64,000 nucleotides of DNA from Hetaerina americana (Eukaryota > Arthropoda > Insecta > Odonata > Calopterygidae), in contig JAKTNV010000003.1 of NCBI GenBank assembly GCA_022747635.1, positions 51,648,857 to 51,712,856 on the forward strand, given 5' to 3'. Each line of letters begins with the position of its first letter. Within the stretch, counting starts at the first letter, position 1. Positions 20,900 to 34,300 of the stretch are shown here, in pieces. The notes under the pieces were generated by a model. The model searched no databases. It saw only the letters and a list, made by a program, of their open reading frames with translations, and was not told the DNA's origin. A program made the translations under genes and the position numbers.

Positions 20900-23800
20900 A
20901 TTCTTGTTTTCGATTTTCTCATGGCATTTAAATGTCGATCGTGAATAGTATGCTTCCGTGAAAATCCATTGTTTCCCCGCTATTACGATATTAACGATTT
21001 TTTCAATGATGTACTAGGTGTAAATATTTCTAAGCCTTGAATAACGAAAGCAGTTTCTCTCAAATGCTCTGTCTCGAAATAATATGCTAGGGATTAGCTC
21101 CTTCAACGGTTATTATTCCACACCTACGCAGGGCTATCCAAACGAATTATTCCAGCCATGTACCCTGAATTCACTTTATATAAATTCTTGGTGTAAAAAA
21201 TGCAACCATGAAGTACTGAGGCAATGGAATTAGTTGTTTACGAAAGTGATGTGGGCTTATCTATACGTCACTGGTAATTCCTGATGAACAATTATATTTG
21301 GCAACCAATCTGGCAATTACTGAACCAATTTGCACCAGTTCCTTTAGTAAACGTTAAAACCACTTCGTAAAACTAATTTAGAGTAAGATGAACTTTAATT
21401 TGATACCAGTTTATTTCAGTTGAAATCGCGGGAAGTCAGACATTATTGGTTTGACAGTTGAAAGTAAATATGTCTTATTGAGCCATAACGTGGCTCGAAC
21501 TTTTATGTTTTAATACTTTAAGAATTTTTAATTGATTGTTGCATTACTTAATGTGTGCTCCAGGCTGATAAACCTGTCTCCAACTTATCCGTACTCAAAT
21601 AACCTCAGTTCGGATACATTTAAAGTTAAGGGCATTAATCTTCCTAATCTTCCCTTTGGTCCTTTTTCTGGTTTCAACCAGAAGCTTAATAAAATTTCTC
21701 CCTCCTTGTAATCAGAGAAGAATACAAAAGGATGCGTAGGCGTACGCCTAAGGGAGCGCTCGGCAAACTGGAGTCATATAACGTTTCTCTTGCTTAGAGT
21801 GAAGTTTAAATAAGGTGGTTGAATATTACTGATGGTCATGGGAATAATGGACTTTTAAGGCAAACGTGTTTTTTTTCTTTGCGTTGTTAACTGAAATTGA
21901 ACGCCAAAAATACCCTTAAAGCCATTTCATGTCTTCCCAAAAGACAAATTGAGCCTTTATCAAAAGACAGTTCAGTTATTATTATTATTATTAATACTAT
22001 TGGTATTCTATTGGTTAAGTTACGCTTTGGATGGTCACAGCCAATACAACGGTAAAACGATAAATCTCCTTGCATGGCGAAAGAAATCAAAACCTGACAT
22101 TCGACACTGCAATAAACCATCTATAACGTCCAACATGCCTAATCTTTGCCTGCTCCTTACCCGCTGGCCTGCATCAGTCTTCAACATACTTGTACTATCG
22201 CGAATCATGACGCTCTATATCTGTATTTCCAGTTTCATATGAAATTTTATTGCTCTCGCTAAAAGGGGTTTTACCCCCTAGAACCTCATCATGAAAAATC
22301 AGAATCAAATTAATAGAGATTTATTTTCGGCAATTATTTTTGGATAAATGAATATTTATGGTCAACGGCCTTTTGGCTTCGACTGAAGGGACCTCTCTCG
22401 TCACAAATTTCCTCCTCGTACAGTTTTCCAATGGGAAGAGGACCCGAATATGGGGAAAATGGATAACGTATAGGGGTGCAGGTGAAGGGAGGAAGGAGAA
22501 GAAGAGCGAAAAGAGGGAGAGGGAGACAGAATGAGAGATGGGTAACGGAGTTGGGGTGGAGGCTGAAAGATACCTTCGTGTAATGAGGACCACCTTCATC
22601 CCTTTCCAAAAATAGGTCCAGAAAATGCCTTAGGGCGAAAGGGAACTATTCGCTTGAACGGGGCAAGAAGAAAAAGATAATTCTGGGAAGAATGAAGCAC
22701 AGCCATGGGTGATGAAAGTATATAAATATCCAGGGAGGGTTAATTAATATCGTTTACTATTATTTCCGCCTTCTGGTCTAATGATGGATCCAGTTTTATC
22801 ATTTTACGAAGGGCAAAATCGTCGCTTCCTCTACCGTAGACAATCGATTCCGAAGGAGTTGGAGCGAGAACCATCAGCGTAGGTTGTGACATGTTAAAAC
22901 TATACAATTAAGGTCGACATTCACTCGGTTATAAAAGTATAATGATTTACGCTAAAATTAAACAAAAAAATCCGTCAAACATGCTATACTCTAGTCAGAA
23001 CGCTAACATTTTAACCGAAATATTATAGATTCGTCATTGTCCCTATTGAGTAAGACCGAAGACTGACTGAAGTCTATTGCATGAGAAGGTCACTAGTAAT
23101 CCTGGTTGACGCGCACTACATCAAACTAAAAGGCTAAACCTTTTGAAATGGATAATCACAAACCTTACGGTCCGGCCGCTGAATTAGTTGGCAAATACTC
23201 TTTCATCAAGGATAAGTGATTATTTAAGTATATTTGAAAGAATGTTGAAAAATATGTCAAGTTTTGCAGAGTACATGTGAAGTATTACACTTTCTAGAAT
23301 AACAGGGTAAACGAGGAAAGAATACTGACCAACATAATCAACAACAGGGAAATTGACTGAATGGGTAATACTCAAAGAAAAGACTTTAAAGGCGATAATA
23401 TAAAGTAAAGTAGAAGCTAGAGTGAAGATAATAAGGGTGAAAATGACCGATAGCTCAAAGAATGGAAAGAAGACGGAAGGACGAAGACAAGGTCATAGGA
23501 CAGACATGACTGAAGGAGCAACGACTCCAGGGGCCTTATGTAGATTACTTATGTTGGTGATGACATATTGGAATATTTTTGCGTTAAACTGCGTTGATAA
23601 ATTTGCGATAAATGCTTTCATTCTAAGCAGTACGGTAACTAATTTCCAGCCATGAATCTTTTCGTGAGGAATTATGCTGTGAAAATAGAGATTAGAGATT
23701 TTATTAATTCGGAGTAGTTATAACAGAAATTTCGAAAGAAATCCAAGCATGTCTTCACAGCAGGGATAACTAAATGGAAAAATTAATGCTTTATGAATAA

Positions 23801-24989
23801 ATTATTAAAATGCGAAAATTTAAATTAGCGCAGAATATACATTTTATAAATTCAGATGAAATGAGTCATACTCGTACACATATTAGTATGACGAAACTAT
23901 CCTCAAACGAAGTCACAAGAAGTATGTGAATCAGAAGAGCTATTACACGTCAGATATGAATAGTGGCCTTAGCTCATTGGTCCTTCATACCTCTCTGCGA
24001 TGCAAGAAGGCTGTACATTAATTAAGATGGATAATAGAAAACCCGGAAGACAAGGTATCGGAGAAAAATTAATAACGGCCATCGATGAAAAATCGCAGAT
24101 AGGAAAATATATCAGCATCTAAAAAAAGATGAATTGCATCCTATGATGGAATGGTTAGACGTGATCGAGAAAAACAATGGAGAAATTATTTAGTCACTAA
24201 GAATTGAAGCTAAGAATAGAATATTTAAAATACTCAAAGGAAAAATAGGAAAGTGAGAGTCCTGGAGAACTATGAACTTCTCAAATAGCTTTAAACCTTT
24301 GGCATGAATTAGGAAGACAGAAAATGATCCATCAACGTTACACGTATCAAATCTCCTTAAAGTGAACGAGAGATGGAAAGAAAATAGAAGTCAAAGCAGT
24401 TCAAGGAAATAAAAGAACAAGAATACAATCCTCCACCAGCCGAAGTTAACATGCACACTTGGAAGAGAAACAAGAGCAATTGAGTGAGCATCAAAGAAAT
24501 TAAGGTGAATGCCTGAGGAATTGATATTCTTTGTTTTCCAGATGGTATCGTCATTAAATCGGGTGCAAAAGAAGACCTGCGATCATTCGTTAATGCACTA
24601 CATTTGTATAGTGTAGGCCTTCTTAGGTCATTATTGTATCTTCTTGGATAATAGAACTTGCATCTTTACCATAATTGCTTTAATAGATTAGACTGTAATG
24701 TACTAGATGGTAATCAAATATCTTCCTTCCAATATTATGTAAGAAAATGGGTAGGAAAATATTTCACAAGGCACAATATTTTAAAATGTTGTATCATGAG
24801 CATGCTTCCTCAACTCGTAAAATAGTATCTTTTTTCAGCTTCTCTCTAGCTCAAATTAGTATGTATGTCTAAATGCTCTTATTCATCATATTTTAGCGGA
24901 TTAAATATATGAGAAACTGGCTAAGGAGGCCAAAGAGAACCCTTCATAAATTGATTCTGGACATCAAATAGAGAAAGTGATAAATCAGG
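20900..24989. other. AT-rich DNA, no recognised gene
   Basis: Nothing firmly recognised. A short (ATT)n lies at about 21977-21993 and a purine-rich strand at about 22480-22540. Frames at 21887-22242, 22321-22609 and 23422-23655 are open on one or both strands without known motifs. Confidence 0.3.
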
Positions 24990-25150
24990 ATACATATACA
25001 CATTGGTTCAAGAAACACTACACGGAAAATAATCGGATGTTTCGTACATTGCGAGACTGTGGATTTGCCAGGAATGTAATAGGAGGGCAAATGGAAGGAA
25101 CGGTCTCACGAGGAAGACACAGGGGCAAACTGGTAGATCAATAATGATGA
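24990..25150 (+). pseudogene. Probable non-LTR retrotransposon remnant
   Basis: The plus-strand frame 25038-25142 reads MFRTLRDCGFARNV followed by GGQMEGTVSRGRHRGKLVD. This resembles the 'LRH.GL.RDV..G.V.G.R.RGRPR..W/LVD' basic segment at the C-terminal end of arthropod LINE ORF2 proteins. The surrounding frames contain stops and no RT core is seen. The match is short, so the call is tentative. Confidence 0.45.
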
Positions 25151-27617
25151 GAGATACTTGTATAAACCGGAAGAGATATAAAGGACTAAAATTACCATTT
25201 TACGAGGATTATTGGAGGAATGCAGTCAAGTAACCTTACGATTGATATATTAATGAATCTGTAGAATTATTTTTTTTCCTTCCAAATTCTATTGCGGATG
25301 TGGATGATGTGAAAATGACTCCGTTTTGATTTTATTCATAGATTTCCATTATTGCCACTGCGAACCAATTATACGATTCAGCGCGCGGCAATTATCACTA
25401 TTTTAATATTGGGAATGAACTCGCAAGGTGGACATTTTATTTAACTATATATCTGCTTTTTTACGCATAATAGACATTTTGAATCGTTATTTTTTAAATC
25501 CCGAAAGCTTAATTTTCCTAATGCCAGGCTACTTAACTGCAAAGCTCATTTTCAGGAAGGTATTCAAAGAACAAAATCTCCCCGATTCAAAACGGAAATT
25601 GAGGTTCATTCAGCTCCTATTCGAAACATGTCGGTCAAGCCGCGTGGGCATAAATGAATGCTGAGCTGGGCAGCGCCGTATTCAGATATGCGCCGTTTGT
25701 GTTCAGATGTCAGCTTTCATGCAATGCGACGGATCCTACTGAGAATTTGAAATTTACATTTGATATTGGAGATATTTCATTATAAAGATGGACCTTCAAT
25801 GCCGCACAAAACATATGAGGCAAAGGAGGAAAGGGCGTAGAATATTCTTGCTTTGGTGACGATCGTACCTATGAAAATGAACAAAGAGAAAAAGTCATAA
25901 AATTGGAATCTTAATATTGAATTTCGCAAACCATTTTAATATTATATTTATACTTCGATTTGAATCTGGAGTACTATATTGACCATTTAACAAGCAACAC
26001 AGATACTTAGATATAATATACAATAGAACCATTATCATAAGGTCATTTTTCTCAAGTGTCGAAAAAAGCTAGAACAATTAAATCAAACATTTAGCATGAA
26101 GTGAAGAGGGAAAAAAAGTATCAGCTAGTGAGGACGAGCTACACTATCCAAAATAAGTCCACGAAAAAATAATTTATTCGTAAACTGGATAAAAAGAAAG
26201 TGAGTTAAATTACAGCAAGTATTACTGTAGATAAACCAGAAAGCACATCGATAATGAAATTTGATAACGTAAATAGAAGCAATAACAATATTAGGATTAT
26301 TGTCTTTCTGCGATCCGGTTTATTTTAAATACGAAAGGCGCTCTAAATCTTAATTTTAGATTTTTGGGAAAGAAGCATTCAGTGCAGGGTGATTTTACCG
26401 ACGTCTTTGCCAGCGAATCTTTATTCTTGTTCATTCTATTGTGGTTTTCTTACGTCAGAACACATTTTAAGTATAATAGCAATTATTACGCCATAACTAA
26501 AGCTTTACATCACCACTGCCACTCCAGGGAAATGAATTCTGACTGGAATGCAAAATTTTAACTCTCTGCACAGCCAGTTGCTTTGGCTTAATTCATTTGA
26601 AGCAGTTATAATCGTATCCAGATATAAAGGTCCGTTTATCCTGCAGTTCAGTCCTATAGTCAGCGTATATATACTTCCGCAGGGTTATTCCATTGTATAG
26701 CTAACTGAAATGAGTTAGCTGAAGAGTTAACCGGGTTTTAAATTCTTGAACTCTATAAAAATAATGCAAATAAAAATAAATTCCTTTCCAATTGCGCATT
26801 TATTGCTTCTTTCTGGCCTGGTTAGGATCGTAACAGTTTTTATATTCAAATAGCTCCATATTGGCAATTTATTTCGGCCTAAATTTGCGACAGCTCGTGG
26901 AATAATTCATTCGATTATGCCTTACAATTTCGCTGAATGTATCAAATTGTGAATTGGGAAAAAAATAAAATATAACATATATTCTATAACAATATTCTAT
27001 TTTAACTAAAATTTTGATTTACATTTCCGCTCTTAGTTATTGTCATTAATTTTCTCATTCACGAATGTGCTTCCTTCCCTGTGAAAATTCTATTGCTGCT
27101 ACTTACTCGCTGGTCAATTTGACTTTCCCTTTCCTTAACAAAAAAATATTTGTATTTTTCTTTGATCTTTCATTATTTCATGGTTTTTTCAAAGAAATTT
27201 AAGTCTTTCACGTTAGAACCCCTTGACTAACCGCTTCTCAGAGGAGTTGTAATCTGAAGTTGAAGTGCTATTTTATTATTTCAGCTTACCCCCATCACAA
27301 ATCCCAATTATTCCCATTATTTGGCACTATTGATCAAACCAACACTCTTATATGTGAAAAACCAGTGCAGGTGACGGGAAATACTTTCCGCCCACTTCTT
27401 CACTCCTGTTAAGCCACACATGATTCCTTTCAATCCATATGTAAAGTGTCGGATGTTGCGGAGTAGTTTTAATACACGAGCACAATACTAATGAAATAAT
27501 GACGTCTGCAAATATAAAATATAATTAATTAATCGAAAAAATATTTTGCCTACACACGGGGAAAAATATTTGACATCATCATATCGTGTAGAAACACACC
27601 CACACATACATACATAC

Positions 27618-27618
<1 letters not shown>
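25151..27618. other. AT-rich DNA, no recognised gene
   Basis: No feature recognised. Frames 25428-25664 and 26364-26561 are open with hydrophobic stretches but no motif. An 8-bp-stem hairpin (AGCTAACT...AGTTAGCT) lies near 26699-26720. Confidence 0.3.

Positions 27619-27679
<61 letters not shown>
27619..27679. repeat. (TA)n microsatellite
   Basis: About 60 bp of uninterrupted TA directly in front of SINE-A copy 2, preceded by short CA and CATA repeats (about 27596-27618). Confidence 0.95.
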
Positions 27680-27681
<2 letters not shown>

Positions 27682-27975
27682 GGGTCGCGGTAGTCCAGTG
27701 GGTAGAGCGTTGGACTGCTGACCAGAGGGTCCCGGGTTTGATTCCCGAACAAGGCACTCTGGGCACCTGCAGCTCCACCCAAGCTAAAGTGATTTTTGGG
27801 GTACCAGACCTTCCTGGGAAACCATAACCGGCACAGGGAAAGGAACTGGCCCCCCTACCCTGATGTGTGAATTTTCACACGCCGTAAAGGGCTTAGTACT
27901 GGGTGATCTCCTACCTACCATCACCTACTAAACCGACCTTCGGGTTGATTACTGGGTTTATGGTTTATATATAAA
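27680..27975 (+). repeat. SINE-A copy 2, best-preserved tRNA-derived SINE
   Basis: The most complete copy. The tRNA-like head begins GTGGGTCGCGGTAGTCCAGT, with the A-box region at about 27689-27709 and a B box GGTTTGATTCC at 27735-27745. The body runs through GGGCACCTGCAGCTCCACCC, GGTACCAGACCTTCCTGGG and AGGAAAGGAACTGGCCCCC to the tail CCGACCTTCGGGTTGATTAC. The element sits exactly between two (TA)n tracts, so either it inserted into a TA array or TA repeats grew from its target duplication. Confidence 0.85.
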
Positions 27976-27982
27976 TAAAATT

Positions 27983-27985
<3 letters not shown>

Positions 27986-28042
<57 letters not shown>
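27986..28042. repeat. (TA)n microsatellite
   Basis: About 56 bp of TA following SINE-A copy 2 and preceding a strong hairpin. Confidence 0.95.
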
Positions 28043-28047
<5 letters not shown>

Positions 28048-28057
28048 TAGAACTTCG

Positions 28058-28106
28058 CTGATACGACCACCTTCCTTCTATCCGCAGAGGAAGGTGGTCG
28101 TACCAG
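28058..28106. repeat. Strong hairpin, possible decayed hammerhead repeat
   Basis: The 18-base arms CTGATACGACCACCTTCC (28058-28075) and GGAAGGTGGTCGTACCAG (28089-28106) pair at 17 of 18 positions around a 13-base loop. The arm starting with CTGAT and its position next to (TA)n recall the hammerhead repeats at 15351-15871. The GAAA and the full CUGAUGA boxes are missing, so no active ribozyme is claimed. Confidence 0.6.
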
Positions 28107-30375
28107 AAAAAAATCGAATATTTCCAACAAATAATGTAAGAATCACCCAATATACACATGTATAAATATTTTCCTCGATTCAAGAATAATATCCTCCCCT
28201 GGTCTAACACCCTTATAGATATAATCAATACGACTGGTTGGAGCTTTATTTTTAAACCAGCCGCTCAATTGATTTCGACAAGCAGAATGACACGAATGTG
28301 ATCGGCGTTAATGGGCTTAATAATGAAAAGGATGAGTTTTAATGAATGAATATCCGAATGCCCGCGCGCGCGCGTGAGCGAAACGAAAAGTGGGAGGCGC
28401 TCTCTCTAGGAGCCTCCCACCCCAAACTTTCGAGTTTCATTCATTTTTGGAGGAAATGAGCGCCTCCTCTTCTAAGAGGCTAATTTCCTCTCTCCTCTCC
28501 TTTCGGTGCACACTTTGGAGTACCTACTACTCCGTGAAAGAGGCTTATTTTGAGATCCCAACGCGATGAATTGTGAATTGGACGAAGTGAGTCGTAAAAG
28601 GCAATCTCGGACAAACAGGGTGGACAAAGGAGGGAGTAGCGGAACGCCCGGGATATAAAATCTTGTCGTCGGACGATGCGTCGTGCGAGGTCTATAAAAG
28701 TAATTACATGGAATGCTGCGGGGACACAGAAAATGTTTCGAGTCCTGCCCCCGTGGTAGGAGAAACGCTCTTCGTAATTTGAAGCTTGAGGAGGGCGATA
28801 ATAACATTTTGGAGCACACAACATCTTCTCGGTGATGTTGATGCTTGAGAAGCTCATTTGCAATGATCTTGTGAGCGTGTAAGGTAAGGCAAGAAGAAAT
28901 TCCTGATTGAGAAGAATTTTTTTAAGAAGAAATTCCTGACTGGCAGCTTTTCAATACATTTGTATGATTAAATATTTTCAAATATATTAATACAAATATT
29001 CGGAGAATCTTAATTTTCCATTAAGATCTTTTGGTGTAGAATCCTAATTACTATCTAGAAGTAGAAATTAATTGTTTTAATCGCACCGTATCAAGCAAGG
29101 AAGAATATTTTTTCGTCGAAATACGAATTGTATACTTCTGAAGTTTGCACGTAGCTTCAAGGTATATGTTTTCACCCAACGCCCTACAAACTAAACAGGA
29201 GGTTATAGGTGGCATACCATCATTGTATTTAGTAAATTATTCCACGTTCTTAAATAATTAAAAATATATAGCAGGAATTAAAAATATATTTGCAGACAAA
29301 TGCAAACTTAAACATTAAAATCATGAGTAAAGCCCAAATACAAGCAAATCTGATCAAATAACGATTTTTACAATAGTTATTACTTATAATTATTAGTACT
29401 CAACCGTTTAAGGTAGCTTTTGGATGGACACAGGCATGAAATCTACGGCCATCATTGTCTCTTGGGCTAATTACTTGAGGTGGTTTCTCATTGCCTCCAT
29501 CAATAGTTTTTGTAACGTGACACCATTACTTCACAACCACCATTAACACTGGAAAAGTTGTATTTCATTAAACATAAAGGTAATTTTTTCCTGAGTAGAA
29601 TAAACAGATAACCATAAGTATTATGCTGCGTACTGTTTCGAGTTTTTTTTACGGATTGTACATTGTGTGCTCAATCAATTGCACTTTACTCGGTATAAAC
29701 GTGTGTTCTCCTGTTGTGGCATGGAAGCTTCATATTCGCCAATTATGGGTAACAGCTAGGCATTCACACATCAACCGGAATCGATCCGTCGTCACTGCCT
29801 GTTCACTCCTGCTGACACTTAAATGAAATGATCTTTCGAAGCGATCATGCCTTTGGAGAAAATATATTACCGTACGATTTTCATTTACAAGCACAGATAA
29901 CGGTGTTAAATGCGCGCCCAATATCCTTACATGCAAAGATGGTATGCCTAAATTTTACAAAACAAAATTCCCCTCGTGAAAAAAACTAAAATATTTATGT
30001 TCATTCGGTAATTTAATTTAAGAATAATTTTTTTCTTCTTGAAATTCAGTGCTTTGCAGAAAATGCTGTTTTCAGCACTACGAAAAGATTGATATTCAGT
30101 TATTACTCTGAACCTTCCTTCGGTCTGAAATAACAGGGTCTTAACGGAGTAAAGGCAAAGATATTTACGCATACAAATTTCACTAAAACAACGGATCACT
30201 TTCACTGCTTGGGGCAGTTCACCTCGAGCACATATCCTCCCGCCGATATTAACGCGCCTCCTTCATTTGTATGAGATGCACACATGTTGTTTTAAGAATG
30301 AAATAGTGAATGATTTTCCCGCACTGAAATTTACATGACTCTTGGTTTCAACTTAGATAAAGTCACCCAGGTTTA
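28107..30375. other. Mostly featureless DNA with short GC motifs
   Basis: An alternating CG tract (CCGCGCGCGCGCG at about 28362-28374) is followed by an imperfect inverted repeat GTGGGAGGC...GCCTCCCAC near 28390-28420. Open minus-strand frames at 28472-28863 are unrecognised. The remainder to 30375 is AT-rich with no supported feature. Confidence 0.35.
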
Positions 30376-30529
30376 AACCAGCGACGCGACGATAAATTGC
30401 ATGGACGTTTCCTCTCTCGCAATCGATCCCTTGGAGTCGATCGTCCCTTCATCACTAAACAGATGAGAACACTTCGCACATCACCGCCTCCATATTCAAC
30501 CACTAAGGCCAACTTCCATCACTCGCGGA

Positions 30530-31350
30530 ACGTCAAAACTTCCCCCGCCGCCTCCTTCCAACCCCCGCCCCGAACACCACCGCCTCCCAGCGGCGCTCGC
30601 GCCGGCCGGGAGCCGGCCTTACCTGCGTCGCAACGAAGGATCTCCGGAGCCAGCGGATGACCTTCCCCCTCGCCCTGGTCAAGAGGGACCTCCTGCGCGG
30701 CTCGGTCACCGACCTCCGCCGGGTCAACGTGGCGGCCCTCGGGAGGGTCCCGCCGGGTCCTCGAGATACCACGGCGACGGTGACCACCCCCGCCTCAACC
30801 GCGGCCTCCGTCTCCGCCCCCTCCCGCATCTCCCTGCCCCCTTTCGGAGCGCGGAGAGGACTGTCCGCGCCCCGGGCAGGCAGGCGAGCGCGCCTGGCAG
30901 CGGCGGCGGGATCCCGCGCCGCAGAGAGGGGCGGGAAGGAGAGTGGCCGACGGAGGTGAGACGGAGAGAGAGAAGGGACAGACTTGCGCGCCTATGCGCG
31001 CTCCCTACGCCGGGAAAGGAGGATCCCACGCCGCTCGGCTCCGCCGCCGTAAGCAGGTCGATATCTGCGCGACAGTCCCCGGTTCAAAACTCGCGGCGGC
31101 ACCCCCTCCGTACCTCATGCTGCCTCCCAGGCTCCCGTCCCCCGAATCGCACTCGTCGAGACACCTCTATTCCATGTGAGACGTCCCTGCCCTCCGTTTT
31201 TATTTCCCGCGCTACCCTCTCTCCAACTCCCCCCGTCATAGCCCGTCCCACCCTCGAGGCCGCACTTCCCACCACCGTGCCACCCACCACTGCGCGACCG
31301 GCGCGCATCATTCCCGACGTCACCCGAGTGTTTTCTGAGGGCACGTTCTA
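30530..31350. promoter_or_regulatory. CpG-dense island, candidate promoter
   Basis: A sharp rise in GC and CpG density relative to all surrounding DNA. Overlapping long frames exist on both strands, as expected of GC-rich sequence with few stops. The island contains a minus-strand candidate first exon with a good splice donor (30623-30829) and a weaker plus-strand donor-like site GGAGGTGAGA near 30949-30958. This is the window's best candidate for the 5' end of a host gene, most likely transcribed leftwards. Confidence 0.5.
30623..30829 (-). CDS. Candidate coding first exon of an unknown host gene
   Basis: The minus-strand ATG at 30829 has a purine at -3 (GAG before ATG) and opens 69 codons that run without stop to CGCAG|GTAAGG, a near-consensus 5' splice donor with the intron starting at 30622. 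The predicted peptide is Arg-rich and starts MREGAETEAAVEAGVVTV. It ends LLTRARGKVIRWLRRSFVAT before the donor. I do not recognise the family. No signal peptide is apparent. The downstream exons would lie at lower coordinates, but no acceptor-exon pair could be recognised, and the intron may be very long. The alternative is that the ORF is a chance product of GC-rich DNA and that only a promoter is present. The plus-strand frame 30657-30959 covers the same bases and cannot be excluded. Confidence 0.35.
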
Positions 31351-34300
31351 AGTCTCCCTCATCTCTCCCACCCCAATATGGTCCCATACCCACTCCACTC
31401 CTTTCCGCCGACGTCTCATCCTACCCCTATTTCCACCCCAATGCTGCTTCCTTTTCATCCTCCACACTTTGTCACCCCCCTCCCCCCTCGCTGCGGGAGC
31501 AGGGCGACAGAATAGGGAAGGCGACAAAACTTCCGTTAACTCGTCGCGCTAGTAAGGTGTGCAGGGGTGGACGGGGGAGAGGGGAGCTGTCCTTGGTTGC
31601 GGTAGGGTAGTTGGTTTCTTCAAATTGTCGGGACGAGGATGCTCATGGGATCGTGGTGAAATTGACTCTCTTGAAAGGATAAGGACGCATCGCAGGGATT
31701 TTTTTTACAATTCAATTTCGCATAGGGACTATGTGATTACTGCCATCTACGTCTCGATTTTGTGCCTATCTGCATCAAGATAATCAGGTTGTCTGAAGAT
31801 ATATTCTACCCTCCCTGTAAATATCCGTAAATACTCTTCTATATTTGTTCTAGGGGAAACGTCGATATAGTTTTTCGGTAGCTACAACTCACAAATATAC
31901 CTCTATACATTTATTTTTTTAATCTCACAGTGAACATTTGGATCACTATTCGCAATTAAAATTTGTATGAAAATTCAAACCTATAAATTGAACTTCGAGA
32001 GGGCTTTTGTGTAATTCAAAATCTTTTGAATGTTATTCGTAACCAAAATATTTTTTTGAACTAGCAAATGAATGGAAAACCTGTTTCAAGGAATATTCAT
32101 TAAGATAAAATATTTAATGATAATTCGGATGGAATTCACGGTATTGCATTTCTGTAGAAGCGTGAAATATTAAGTGAAATATTTTTCCGTTATTATCACA
32201 ACATTTTCTCTGGTGTGCTGCTAGCTGAGAAATTTTCTGTTGAGTTGTGACACGTCATTACTGTTTTTATGAAATTCATTACTCTCTCGAGTTATTAGTG
32301 GAAGCAAATGTTATATAACGACAGAGAAAAATTTTGGCCGTCCCTTTCCCAGGAGTATGCCTTAAGTATAATGACGCATCCCGAGAGTAGAACTCTTTAG
32401 TCAGGGATCAGCACATCATTTGAATAACTGATGCATGGCATACCCGTGAAAATATATTGCTGCCAACAAAGCACAGGGGGTGGTTACGGACGTAAATGAC
32501 TAAATATGATTAATTTATTTCGCTGATAAGTGAAGCAGAAATATCCCCTTGGTGGGGCCAACGCATGCATAAATAGGTATAAGTACTTAGGTATTCATTA
32601 ACGCTTCATTAGATTCTCTCATTCTCTTCGACCTCAGATTTATATTGCTCATTTGGCTCTAAGGAATGTTTTAAAGTTCAAAATTTGAAATATTTTTAGC
32701 AGAAAATCGATTCTCTTTTGTAAGCAATTGGTAAGCCCTCTCGTGCAGCAGGTCTTATTTTGAAAGACTTTAGCTTTGAAGAATCGCATGTCCGTAGTCG
32801 TTATTCGTGGGTGAAGGAAAAGGTTTAGGCAGAAAGGGAAAGCGCAAGAGGAAAATCCACCCAAACACGAAAGATGCGGATGCAACAACTCACTCTCATT
32901 CTCGGCATGGAAAATGTAAACAACTCTAATACAAAATAACGTTTTGATTTCGACTCACGATGAAAACACGCTGCATGTCAAGTTTTTAATGACAGATGAG
33001 ATTATGGCACGTTGAAAGATGAGTACGATTGATAGTATTTATTCCTTCATTAGAATCATGTGCTGGGGCAATACTGGCGTAGTCAGCATTTCCGTGGCGA
33101 AATTCTATTAAATCAATATTTTCCGACCGCAGAACGACGAGGCCAAGACCCTCACATGTAGAGATAGTGCCCAAAAAATGAAATATATCCGACTTAAAAA
33201 CTAGTTTATACAAAAGGGTATTCTCTTCTCATAATCTTGAAAATAAAAAATGTAGAAAAACACCGAAAAAATATCGATCGTATTTAGATACCGATAGTTA
33301 CGCTCTCTGTTGGACAGTGACTCAATATTTGGCTTAGTAAACCGTACTCAGCGACGTGTACTTACACTTACTAGTTAATGAATAACAACGGACCGTGTTG
33401 GAGCCAGAGTGCTGAATTTAAGAAATAAGATTAAATTAAGTCACGAAATGTCCGAAATTATGACCAGAGTACATCAAAAACCCTGACCTAGAAGATGTCG
33501 CATAACGGAAAAATTCAAAATGTTTCTGACGGTCGATACTTGGGATAATTTGGCAAAATATCCAACTACCTGCTTTCACGATCAATACTCCTTTTTGGCA
33601 TTTTTGACAAAAAATCTCCGGATTCATTTCACTTTAAGTCTCCATCTCCTTTCTCCACTGCGTATGTCAATAAAAGATCGACTTTTCTGACCTACTTGCG
33701 CGTTGGCAAATTTTTCCTGGAAGGCTCGTTAATTGCCGATATTTTTGGGCTTCCTCCAATTTTGTGTGAGATCTTTTTTGTTTGAGAATTTTCTATGAGT
33801 AGTACGGTAATCAAGGAAGGATAAAGTGCTTTTCAAGGGCCAAGTTTCCCGTTATGTCCTAATTGGCGAACCGAGAAAGTTGAAGAATAGTTTGAAGTCT
33901 GCTATCACTTAACGCGTCGAAAAAACTACTTTAAAAAGAATCACCGAAATATTTCCTGTTCAAATTTCAAGCTCAATTGATTCATTTTTAAGGCAATCAG
34001 TTGACAAAAATAGCATCAGCTTTCAAAGGAACTACATTTAATTAAAATTAAATGTTATAAAAATTTTATTTCATTCATTCTAAATTGTTTCCTTCATTCC
34101 AAATGTAAAAAAAAATGAAAAATTATTTAAAGCTTTTATTGCATTGATACAAAGAGAGATACCTTAAAAGACGCTCAGATGCATGTATAAACTTTTAGGT
34201 AATCATAACCATTTTAATGAAACACAAAATATGATTAAATTATGACATAATGAAGCTACACGTAACTCACCTATCACGATTCTTTTGAAGTAATATATAA

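Noticed and set aside
21270..21300. CTGATGA at about 21280, and others near 8750, 12920 and 35500, as further hammerheads
   Set aside because: No stem II or GAAA box follows at a suitable distance.
23390..24280. Possible LINE fragments
   Set aside because: A few basic segments look loosely like post-RT LINE sequence, but no aligned motif could be followed across stops.
30657..30959. Plus-strand 100-codon frame in the CpG island as the coding exon
   Set aside because: Not excluded, but the donor-like site GGAGGTGAGA after it is weaker than the minus-strand CGCAG|GTAAGG, so the minus strand was preferred.
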